A DNA stretch of 64,000 nt from Porphyra umbilicalis (Eukaryota; Rhodophyta; Bangiophyceae; Bangiales; Bangiaceae), in assembly GCA_002049455.2 (NCBI GenBank), contig KV918761.1, positions 1 through 64,000 on the forward strand, given 5' to 3'. The notes beneath the pieces are model-generated. The model saw only the letters and a list, made by a program, of their open reading frames with translations, did not search any database and was not told the DNA's origin. A program made the translations under genes and the position numbers. Shown piece after piece: positions 55,312-64,000 of the stretch (within the stretch, counting starts at the first letter, position 1; every line of letters starts with the position of its first letter).

Positions 55312-55925
55312 TGTAGAACAATGGGGGCTCCCTATGTGCCGAGGGCCACCGTGGGAGCGACGGCAGCGCCGGAGACGTGGCACCCGGCGGGGGGGTCGCG
55401 ACGCAAGCGGCAGGACGGCGACGCGGGGACGGGGACGATGGGGCCGGCCGCGCCGCCCAATCCAAGACGCCGGGGGGGCGTACCCGACCCGCCGTCGGGC
55501 GGCACGCGGGCCCCAGCGGGAGCCGGGTTGGCGCGTCCGGGAGGGCGCGGCAGGCGCCGGCTGACTTGGCGCCAGCAGGCGCGTGCAGCGCGTTGCGCGT
55601 GGGACGATTACTCTCTCTCGTCTTGTAAGTATCGCCCCGGGGGACCTGACATGCATGGAGGGAATTATTGGCGTTGGTTGGTGACCAGGGATAATTCCCA
55701 TGAGGGGAAATTGGGCCTGGGTGACAGTTTCCGCCCCTTCAGGACGAAGGGCGACGACGGTGAAAGGCACCGTCGTCGCCGGCAAGTAAACCGTGTCTTC
55801 ATGTCTTACCGTTTCGATCGGTCCGACTTCCCGGACCTCGAGTCCCTTAGCGGGTGTCGCGTGAGTGGCCCGGACGGTCGTTACTTCCCTCCAACTGAGG
55901 TAACCCCTCTGAAGTTGGTACAACA
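55312..55925 (+). repeat. Gypsy 3' LTR
   Basis: A 614-bp direct repeat of 40278-40888, starting TGTAGAACAA and ending GGTACAACA. About 65 differences were counted by eye over the aligned length. It is followed immediately by the GC-rich array that also precedes the 5' LTR. Confidence 0.9.
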
Positions 55926-56850
55926 GAGGTGGTGTGCGGCGACCGCCGCACGTATTTTTGCAGAGCGGCAACCGCCGCAAATGTCGTTGGGGAGCGGCGC
56001 ACTGGCCGTCGTTTTTTTTGCTGCCGCGCGGCGTCCGCCACACTGTCTGTTGCCCGGCGACTGCCACCTTTTTTGGTGATGCTTGGCGACTTCCGCACGT
56101 GTTGAAGCAGAGCGGCGGCAGCCGCGCGTGTTCTTGTTGCGCGGTCTGCCGGCGGCCGCCATTGGTGGTTTGTTGCGGCGGCCCCCACATTTGTTGTTGG
56201 TGAACGGCGGCCACCGTAGGTGTTGCTGCGGAGCGGTTCACCGGCCACCGCTTTTGTTGTCGCCGCGCGGCAGCCTCCACACTTGTTATTTTGCGGCGGT
56301 TGCCGGTCTCGGTGGTGGTGTGTGGCGACTGCCGCACTTGTTATTGCAGAGCGGCGGCCGCCGCACGTGTTGTTGCCGAGCAGTGCACCGGCCGACGCCC
56401 GTGTCGCTGCCGCGCGGCGGCCGCCACACGTGCTGTTGCGCGGCGGCTGTCGCCCTTGGTAGTGTTGCGCGGCGACCGCCGCACATGTTGTTGCAGAGCT
56501 ATTTCCGCCGCAGGTGTCGTTGCGGAGCGGTGCACCGGCAGCTGCCATTAACTTCAGTGCGCGACGGCCCTCACACATGCTTCTGCGCGCCGGCCGCCAC
56601 ACTTGTGGTTGTGCTGCGGCTTGAACACTCGTCGCTGCGCTGCGGCCGCGGCCGCTGGCCTTATTGATGTTGTCAGGCGACCACCGTACTCGTCGTTGCC
56701 TCTGGGCGGGGTGCCGGGCGGCAGCACTTCCTGGAGTGGTTATAAAGCGGCCGCCGCGCGTAGAGTCGTTGCGGTGCGGCCACCGTGTGAATGGGCGCGG
56801 CGCGCCGACTGCCGCCCTTGTTGTTGCTGCGCGGCAGCCGCCGCTCGCGA
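55926..56850. repeat. GC-rich tandem array, right of the Gypsy element
   Basis: Same units as 39595-40277. GAGCGGTGCACCGGC-type strings recur near 55990, 56233, 56377 and 56524, and CTGCCGCGCGGCGGCCGCCAC-type strings near 56019, 56261 and 56409, giving spacings of about 145 and 242 bp. The Gypsy element therefore split one array. Overlapping open frames on both strands are due to composition. Confidence 0.8.
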
Positions 56851-56989
56851 TTATGCGCCGTACCCCCCCCAAACGCCAGTCGTCGCGGCGAGACTGGGCC
56901 CATCCCTTCCTCTCGCTCTCGTCACCGCATCGCCACAACGGGACCCATTCGCGCTCGCCATATCAGTCACCGCATCGCTGAGCGGCTGC

Positions 56990-57760
56990 CGGTAGGAGGC
57001 GTCGCAATGGCGGCGGGCGGCTGCCCTCGTTGTGGGGGCTGGCAGCCGCTGCACACACAGCGCAAGTTCGGGGCACATCTCTCGCCCCCTTACGAATGCA
57101 CCACATCGCCGTGCATACCGTGTCTCCCAGCTGGCCGCGCGGGCAGTTTGCGCACGCTGCCAGAGGTCCGCCAGACCCTCCCCCCCAACCCCCGTCGGGC
57201 GCACGCACACGGTCTGTTGTCGGCCGTCGGTGGGACGTTGCGATCGCTGCGGCCGCCAGCGCTCTGTATGGGCTCTGGCGGCCGCCTGACACACGGCGCA
57301 AATACATGTCCCATCCATTTCGCCGACAAATGCATCGCCGTGCGCACCGAGCCTCTATGCTCATTCGCGGGCGGCGCGCGTCCACTTGCATTGAGTACGG
57401 TCCGGCGCATTCCCCCCCTCTTCCACATAGGCACGCAGGCCGTCAACATTCGGCCGCCGGTGGGCAGCCTCGCGATAGCGTCGGCCCGAAAACTGCACAT
57501 TTGGCGCGCAGGCATGCGCGGCACACACAGCGCAAAGAAGGTACTGGGCCGATCCCCACCCCCTTCCACCAGCGACCGCGTCGCTGGGTGCCGCGCCACT
57601 CACCCTGCCTCGCGAGCGGCGGGCGCGGAGGCACGTGGCCACAGGTCGGCCGCGTCCATCCCCTCTCGCACCCGGGACGTACGCGCGCGGTTGCCGCGCG
57701 GCCGCCGATGAGCGGCCTCGTGGTGGCCGCGGCTGCCAGCGCCCGCACTCTGCGCTGACA
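56990..57760. repeat. Diverged ~235-bp tandem repeat
   Basis: CACAC(A/G)GCGCAA strings recur near 57052, 57290 and 57521 with flanking TGGC(A/G)GCCGC and CATCGCCGTGC blocks, giving a period of about 231-238 bp. A 306-residue plus-strand frame (56791-57711) spans the array and has a repeated His/Pro/Arg-rich pattern, but no family match. Confidence 0.65.
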
Positions 57761-58126
57761 GGACAGTAGACCCGCCGGCAGCCTTGGTAGCCTTCATTGG
57801 CTGTATTAGCTGGATGGTGGCAGTCGCCGAGACTGCTGACTGATCGATCACAAAGAGAGTCTACAACCATGAATATGTATGGAGATTAGCCGTTGTGATG
57901 ATCGAAGGAGCCCGACGCGCACACCAGTGAAAGCCCCCCCCCCGGCTGCGCCCGCCCCTGTGTCACTCATGGCCGATTTTGGGGCCCGCACGGCCTGTAG
58001 GACGAGCGTCATTGTCTCTTGCCAAGTCGGAAGCCGTTTCCCAGCTTATGCGCATGGCAAGCCGCCGCACCAGAGCTGGTCGTGCCTAGCGTCCGTCTTG
58101 TAACCAGACTGGTTTGCGAGTACGAA
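57761..58126. other. Unassigned sequence
   Basis: Lower-GC sequence between the 235-bp array and the T-tract motif of trihelix gene 4. A convergent transposase would be expected on the left by analogy with cassettes 1 and 2, but no Harbinger motif was seen. Confidence 0.4.
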
Positions 58127-58167
58127 GGTGAAAGGAAAAAAAACCCGGCTCAACGAAAAAAAAAGGC
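58127..58167 (-). other. T-tract / GC core / T-tract motif after trihelix gene 4
   Basis: On the minus strand a run of nine T, the core CGTTGAGCCGGG and a run of eight T followed by CCTTTC lie about 220 bases beyond the last stop codon of the trihelix gene. The core resembles CCCCGTTGGGCAGGG at 14157-14192. Confidence 0.5.
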
Positions 58168-58384
58168 ATCAACCGCTATGAGCACACGCCTTGCAGCACC
58201 ACACCGACCACGACACTCCGGCACAGGCAGAATGTGCGACAAATATACAGAAACGCATCCAAAGAAGTCCTTTACAAAGGTGAACCGCGAGCGACACACA
58301 GAGCGTCTACCCGCCCAGATCAAGAGAAGAGACCAGGGGACAAACAAGACAAGTCCCGACAGAAATCGGTAGCTCAGACGCATT

Positions 58385-60730
58385 CCTGCGAGTTGCTTTC
58401 GGCCAAGATACTCAACTCGGACGAGTAGCAGCCGACGTAGCGCGCGAACTTAGAAATAATGTCTGAGTCAAAGCCGTCAAAGCCGCAGCCGTCGGACATC
58501 GACTCGTCAGACGTCACCGCCGACGGCGGCGGCTGCTAACGGCGTTGCTGTGCAGGCCCGGGGAGGGAAGCGGTTGCCGCGGGCCCGAAAGTAGAGACGG
58601 CGGCAGCCGCTGGAACAGACGATGCGGCCGCCGCCGCGATCACGAGTGAAGTGGACGGCGTGGCAGCCGCCGCGGCCGCCTCTGTCGAGGACACCGTCGT
58701 ATCAATGGCCGTTGGCAGTGGCGATGCCAACGCGACGGTCGCGTTCTTCAGCCTGGTAGCCATCGCCCGGTGGCCGCGCAGAGTTACAGGTGCTTGCCTC
58801 GCGGCAACCAGTGGAGTCGGCGGAGTCTTGCCGCCGGCCGCCGCTAGAGTGAGCGGCTTCGCACCCGCAGCCGCAGCCGGCCTCGGCGGCCAGGCGGCGC
58901 CCGCCGTGGAGGACGAGGCATCGCCTGGGCATCTAGCCGGCGATGCAGCAGCGGCGGCAACCAGCGGCAAACTCTGAGATGCAGCAAGGGCGGCCGCCGC
59001 CGCCGGTGGCCGTACACGCGCTGCCGCCGCGCGAATGGCTGCGAGCCGAGTCCGCGATACGGCCGCAACGGCCATCAGCGGACGCGACGGCGAGGCAGCA
59101 ACGAACACCGCTCTTCGACTGGCCGGCCGCACGCATGACGCCGCCACGGCAGCTGCCGACAGAGCATCGGCAGACGCACGAAAAGAAGCTCCTGCGGTGG
59201 CGGCCGAAGCTGGGGATGCCTCATCGGCGGCTGCCGGTGCCGCACCTGAATACCCAGCAGGATGCTTGTTGTCTGATGGCACCAGGAAGATGTCGCCGTC
59301 GCCGTTGACGGCGATGCCCTTGATCAGATCGGCCACCGCTGCTTCCTTCGCCGTCGTGACGTCGTCAACGGGTAACCCGCTGGCCGCCGCGCCGGCGGGC
59401 GGCGGAGCCACACCACCAGCCCCGTCGGTGGCGTCGCCCGACCCCCCCCCGGTGGCGGCCGGCTCGCCACGCGACACCTTGATGCCCTCCTTGTCCATCA
59501 TTTTCTTCGTCTGATGCGCTCAGTACGTCGCCCCCGTCGCCGTCTGGCGCATGAAGGGCTGGCTGAAGGTCATCATCACCGTCCGCTACGCCGTTGCATC
59601 GCCGAGATTCTCCAGCGCGCTGGCGACGCGGCCGATCGCTCAGTTATGCGCAATGAAATCGGCTTGGGCGCGCTTGGCCGCGTTAGAACCAAGACAGCGG
59701 TCCCTCCACGGCTCGGCAGCACTGTCAATGACGTCGACCACCGCCGGTGCGGCGTCGAAGGCCGCCGCCCTCGCCGCCGCTTTCAATTTCTTTTCGGCGG
59801 CTTTTTTCTGCAATGCGGCAAAGGCAGAGGCTATCGTCTGGAAAAGGTCATGGTCCTTGAGCTGCTCTCAATATCGCGCCCAGGGGCACGACACCTCCTT
59901 TTTGCGGCGCTTCGTCATCTCGCCCGTTGCAACGCCGTCCGTGTGGTCGCGGCGAATACGGTTGGAGATGTTGCTGCTGCAGTAGATTCCTTTCGCACAG
60001 CTGACCAGGTCAGCGTGGGACGCAATGCCAGTCGGCTTGAGGAGACGCGCCTGCACCATACAACTGGCGAATTCAATCGCGCCGGCCGCGATCTTGGCCC
60101 ACTTCTTTTTCATCGCGTCAAAACCCCGTTGCTTTCGCGCCGCGCCGCCCGGCTCTTCACAGAGAAGAGGCGGCCAGCTCGTCAGCACTCGACGCCAAAA
60201 ATGTTTGCCCGACTTGTCGGTCCCACGGATTTGGTTGCTCGCCGCAATCAGCCACGCCTTGATAATTGCATCGTTCTAGGCCAGTGTCCACGCCGGTCCA
60301 CGCCCCATGATGTCTGAAGAGCGGGGCCGCCGGAACGGCGTCGGGTCGCTGGCGGCAGGGGCGGTCTGCTACCGGGGTTGCGCTTGATAGGCAGCCGAGA
60401 CACAGCACCGTCGGCAGGAACTGAGTTGGCCGACGGCAGACTGGAAGCGCCAGAGGCAGCGACAGAGTAGGTGGCGGCACTAGCGGAGTCAGCGGCGGCC
60501 AAGTACTGTCTTCGCACGTACGCCAAAGCGGCCGCCGCTCTGCTCGAGGCCTGCGCCGCCTGTGCTTCAGCAACACTCGCGTTGGTGGCCTCAATTTTGG
60601 CCCGCCCTGCGGCGGCGACCGCCGCCCGGTACTTTGCCGACGAGGTCGCCGCCTCGGCTGCCGCTGCTGTTGCGATTGCGGCCGTCGCGGCGGAGGCGAC
60701 GACTGCCGAAGAGGCGGCGGCAACCAACAC
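58385..60730 (-). pseudogene. Trihelix/SANT-like Harbinger partner protein 4
   Basis: An Ala-rich N-terminus (60730-60250) precedes, in another frame, AIIKAWLIAASNQIRGTDKS and GKHFWRRVLTSW (about 60270-60180). These lead to RGFDAMKKKWAKIAAGAIEF (about 60110) and ASHADLVSCAKGIYCSSNIS, which are the helices of a SANT/Myb-like trihelix domain. A C-terminal NAM-associated-like block has RCLGSNAAKRAQADFIAHN (about 59700-59640), comparable with ERPIGTKAAK in partner 2. A 321-residue Ala-rich frame follows to a stop at 58536, and beyond it the same frame stays open to 58385 with CGFDGFDSDIISKFARYVGC. It has frame changes and at least two in-frame stops. No transposase lies opposite it. Confidence 0.7.
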
Positions 60731-61063
60731 GCAAGGGACCGCTGGTCGACTCTGGGGGTACGAGTGAGAACTAACCGCCGCTTGCGGACGGCATGTTGCG
60801 CCTAGTGCGTTCGGGAAGGCTGCTTTCCAAACTGGGAAGGCGCGCGGGTAGCGTCAGCCGCCGTCCAGACACAAGTGGCAGGGGGTGCCTCCACTGGAGG
60901 TCGCGCCCCCACGGCCTCGAGCTCGGCCGCCGTTCCTGGGGTGGCGGCGGGTTGTCCTTTGGCCACCCGAACGGGCTCGGCTCTCGCTGCTGTTCTGGTT
61001 GTTGGCCAACCGGCGAGCCGCCCGCCGTACTCCGACCCGGGCTTGGCGGCGTTTTGTCTAGTG

Positions 61064-61960
61064 CTACGCCGCCCGCCCACCTCCTGGAGCGTGGCTGACG
61101 TCGGTTGGGCGGCGCGCTGCCCGTTGACCTCGGCGGGCTTGGCTGCTGGAGGTTCGGCTGCGCTCCTGCGGTCCACCTTGGCGCGCTTGGCTGACGACGG
61201 CTGGGCGGCGCGCCGTCCGACCACCGCGGCGGGCTTGGCTGCCGACGGTCGGGTGGCGCGCCGCTCGCCTTCCAAAGCGATGTCCACGGTCGCCGCTCCT
61301 GCAGTGGTTCGGCACCGGTCCACCTCGGCGGGCTTTGCTGCCGACCCTCGGGTGGCGCAGCGCCTGTCCACCCTCGCGGAATTGGCTGCCGACTGTTCGG
61401 CGGCACGCCTCTTGTCCATTTTGATGGGCTTGGCTGCCGCAGGTCGGGCGGAGCGCCACATGTCCACCTCGGCGGGCTTGCTTGCCGACGGCCGTGCGGC
61501 GCGCCGCCCATCCACCTTGGCTGGCTTGGCTGCCAAGGGTCAGGAGGCGTGCCGCCCGTCCAAGGAGGCGGTGTTCACGGTCGCTGCTTTTGCGGTGGCC
61601 CGGCGCCGGTCCACCTCGGCGGGCTTTTCTGCCGACCGTCGGGCTGCGCGCCGCCCGTCCACCTTGGCGGGCTTGGCTGCGGACGGCCGGGCGGCGCGCT
61701 GCCCGTCCGCTTCGGCGTGCTTGGCTGCCGACCGTCGGGCGGCGCACCGCCCGTAGACCTCGGCGGGCCATTCTGTCTACTATCGGGCGGCGCGCCGCCC
61801 GTACACCTTGGCGGGCATGGCTGCCGACGGTCAGGCGGCGCGCCGCTCTTCCACATCGGCGGTCTTGGCCGATGACGTTCGGGCGGCGCGCCGCCCGATC
61901 ACCGCGGCGGCGGCAGTCGACGACTGGGTGGAAGACGACCTTCTTGCAGAACAGGACGCT
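61064..61960. repeat. 48-bp tandem repeat upstream of trihelix gene 4
   Basis: About 17 units of 48 bp, typified by CGGGCTTGGCTGCCGACGGT followed by CGGGCGGCGCGCCGCCCG. On the minus strand each unit encodes 16 residues such as RRAARPSAAKPAEVD. The array is open on both strands. By analogy with trihelix protein 1, whose N-terminus is also made of repeats, it may be the repeat domain of trihelix protein 4; continuity is not proven. Confidence 0.8.
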
Positions 61961-62219
61961 GCGATGGGGGCGGGCAGCAGCAGTTGCACTGGCAGTGCGC
62001 CAAGTGCGGCGCGACAGCGTCCGTGCAGTCTCGAAGCAGCTGACGATCTTCGTTGTTCCGCATCCGCTGCCGCGTCTGCTGGGCCCTTCGCCAGTTCGTG
62101 TCGGGAGGCTTCTTCTCCCAGATAATGGCGCAGGCAGCCGCCCCATTGTTTGCCAGGAGCTGCCACCGGGGCGGCAACCGCCCAAACAACCAGCATGCGG
62201 CCACCGCCCACTACGCCAA

Positions 62220-62470
62220 CAGACAAAAGCCGCTTAATCCACCGACGGGCTGCCGCCGCGCACACCGCCGACCAGCGGCAGCCGCCCGAACCACTGACGG
62301 ACGGCAGCGGCCCATACCACCGACGGGAGTCAGACGCCCACACAACCGACAAGCGGCAGCGCCCGACACCACCGACAAGCGGCAGCCTCGCACACCACCC
62401 GTGCGCGGCCGTCGCCCATACCGCCGGCGCGCGGCCGCCGCCCACCACACCACTTCATCGGCGGGTGGAC
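62220..62470. repeat. ~30-bp tandem repeat
   Basis: Units of the type ACACCACCGACAAGCGGCAGC, seven or eight in a row with drift, giving Trp/Gly/Cys-rich minus-strand and Arg/Pro-rich plus-strand translations. Probably a continuation of the repeat-rich N-terminal region of the same element. Confidence 0.65.
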
Positions 62471-62639
62471 GAAAAGCGCGCGTGCGCCAAACACGTCGCA
62501 CGTGGCCCCCTCTTGCAGCGAAGGCGGCCGCCAAGCGCGCACTGGCGCGGCAGCGGCAGCTACCAAAGGAGGGGGGGGGCAGCGGAAGTGACAAACCAAC
62601 GCAGGAGACGAGACGGGATGGGAGGAGGTTATCGACCTA

Positions 62640-63690
62640 GAAGGATTCCACAAATCGACTTAAAAAACCCGCACAAGCTCCAGCACAATTCGGCCGTGCA
62701 CCGGTCGCCATCGGAAGCGCGGCCGCTGCAAAAAATGAGGGCCCAATGAAATCGCGCACAAGAAGGACAGCCGCGTCAGCAACTGTGGTGCTCGATGGGT
62801 TGTGATGATGCCGTGCAAGGGAAGCGGTTGCTGTGCAGCAGGCGGAGGGGGGCACGAAGCGCGCGTCCAGCACAACGGCACGCCCTGCGAATGTATGCCC
62901 GACCACCGACGCCACCGCCACATCCGCACCTTCCCCTTCTTGACCCGCAATAGGGGTGTCCCGCGCCGGCGCGGGGCCCAAGACTAAAGGTGTAGCCTCG
63001 CGCCTCGCAACCAAAAGCCTGCGCTGACTCTCGATGGGCAGCTGCGGCCACATCTCCCAGCACGAGGCCGACCATGGGGCTAAAGAGCCGCGCCGCGCGC
63101 GGGTAAGCAGTGGAACATGCAAGCCGGTACAAGGCGCCCAAAACGGGTCACAGGCTCGGCGCAGAGAGAGGGCCCTTAGAGTCACAGACAAGAGCCAATC
63201 AAATGAGAGTCTGCTGGAGGCACAAGTTCTGGAGAAGCTGTTGTGCCGATAGTGCTTCGCCTCAACCAATGAAAAGTGGATGTGCTGCTGACAGTGGGGA
63301 AACGACATCCCCGCATCTTAACCCAGGTCCCTCAGTGCTGTCGCGCCCACCTGTCGCCCGCCAGTCAGCTGTCAATAGAGACTGCGGCCCGCCTTTGGGG
63401 GGCCACGCCAGCGCGGCCTACTGACGTCCCACGGGCGAACTGCCAGCATCGCACCACGCGCCCGCGAGGCTGGGGAAAGCGTACACTCAGGCAGCCTGGT
63501 CGGGGTGTGATAAGCAGGGCCACCGGACCAAGGCTGAAACGACCTTCGGCGCGCGCTTGACGCCAGGTAATCGCGTGCTAAGCCGCCACGGCAACGCTTC
63601 GCGTTCGCGGCCGCCGTGTCTCGGTGTCTTCATCAGCACGACTCTTGCCGGACCCGAGACTCGTTCGGGACCGGCCCGTTTCAAGCTCAG
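62640..63690. other. Unassigned sequence
   Basis: A 223-residue minus-strand frame (63308-62637) has more balanced composition than its neighbours, but I recognise no domain. No repeats or RNA genes were seen. Confidence 0.35.
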
Positions 63691-63699
63691 TCGGACACG

Positions 63700-63990
63700 G
63701 TGGGGCACGACCATGCTCGGACCTGTTGGTGGTGGCGGAGAGTGTGTGGCGGGGGGTACCACCACACTCTCATCTGTATGTGGTGGGCGCTGCCCGGGAG
63801 GGGGTGCGGCGGGGGGCCATCACCACGCTCACAGTTTTTGGTGGTGGGCCTGGCCCGTGATGCTGGGGGGCATCACCACGCTCGCAACTGTAGGTGGTGG
63901 GCCCGTACGGGGAGGCGGGCGGGCATCACCACGCTCGCACCTGTTGGTGGTCGGCCCGGCCCGGGAGGGGGTGTGCAGGGGGGCCGCGAA
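63700..63990. repeat. ~57-66-bp tandem repeat at window end
   Basis: About five units marked by CATCACCACGCTCGCACCTG and TTGGTGGTGGGCCCGGCCCG or variants, near 63705, 63765, 63820, 63870 and 63927. The array may continue beyond the window. Confidence 0.8.
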
Positions 63991-64000
63991 TCTTCTTGGC

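Larger units (their letters stand above)
40278..55925 (+). mobile_element. Gypsy (Ty3-type) LTR retrotransposon fossil with nested insertions
   Basis: Two LTRs of about 612 bp in direct orientation bound a 15.6-kb element. Gag, protease, reverse transcriptase/RNase H, integrase and a chromodomain-like tail follow in order on the plus strand, the Ty3/gypsy arrangement. An antisense coding region lies between integrase and the 3' LTR. Two hAT-like non-autonomous elements and a GC-rich satellite are nested inside. The LTRs are about 89% identical by eye, so the insertion is old. The element is broken, with at least six breaks. It sits inside a GC-rich tandem array found on both sides. No clean target duplication was seen. 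Confidence 0.9.

Noticed and set aside
1-64000. CRISPR arrays, rRNA and tRNA genes, Polinton-type genes, bacterial operons
   Set aside because: No spacer-repeat pattern, no rRNA or cloverleaf-like sequence, and no viral capsid, packaging-ATPase or protein-primed polymerase motifs were seen on reading both strands.

Overview
This window looks like a stretch of a very GC-rich eukaryotic nuclear genome that is almost entirely mobile DNA. There is no operon structure, ribosome-binding site, CRISPR array or bacterial gene order. Instead there are PIF/Harbinger-type transposases with trihelix (SANT/Myb-like) partner genes, a pogo/Tigger element, an IS630/Tc1-type transposase, a hAT-like non-autonomous family, several foldback elements, and Copia and Gypsy fossils. 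Alanine-, glycine- and arginine-rich low-complexity sequence and GC-rich tandem repeats fill much of the rest. Base composition and element mix would fit a GC-rich alga, for example a bangiophyte red alga, but that is inference and nothing here proves the species.

Layout. 0-6 kb: a Copia gag fragment behind its LTR (minus strand), lodged in one of three related ~0.8-kb LTRs; a second copy of that LTR lies at 4.8-5.6 kb. 6.2-9.3 kb: a broken IS630/Tc1-type transposase running into a 2-kb GC-rich repeat. 10.3-17.4 kb: Harbinger cassette 1, with a transposase (+) and a trihelix partner (-) facing each other tail to tail across a 144-bp satellite that has itself received a solo Copia LTR. 20.9-24.1 kb: a pogo/Tigger element with intact ends and TA flanks, followed by a small foldback element. 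24.5-26.8 kb: the only convincing host gene, a single-exon NYN/PIN ribonuclease-domain (Regnase-like) protein. 27-28.4 kb: small AT-richer repeats. 30.7-35.6 kb: Harbinger cassette 2, again convergent (partner +, transposase -). 36.5-39.4 kb: a third Harbinger transposase (+), interrupted by the third copy of the 0.8-kb LTR. 39.6-56.9 kb: a GC-rich tandem array split by a 15.6-kb Gypsy element whose two LTRs are about 89% identical by eye. That element holds two copies of a hAT-like element, an antisense coding region and a ~203-bp satellite. 57-57.8 kb: a ~235-bp diverged tandem repeat. 58.1-62 kb: a fourth trihelix partner gene (-) with an upstream 48-bp repeat domain but no visible transposase. 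63.7-64 kb: another short tandem repeat.

How the parts relate. The Harbinger cassettes are the organising theme. In this family the transposase (DDE nuclease) and a separate SANT/Myb-like protein act together, the second binding element DNA. Here the two genes are convergent. The three transposases share a short C-terminal peptide held on a long, copy-specific Gly/Ala repeat linker. Downstream of the stop codons of both gene types lies a recurring T-tract / GC-core / T-tract motif. All copies are damaged, each in a different way. These shared features are the most unusual signals in the window.
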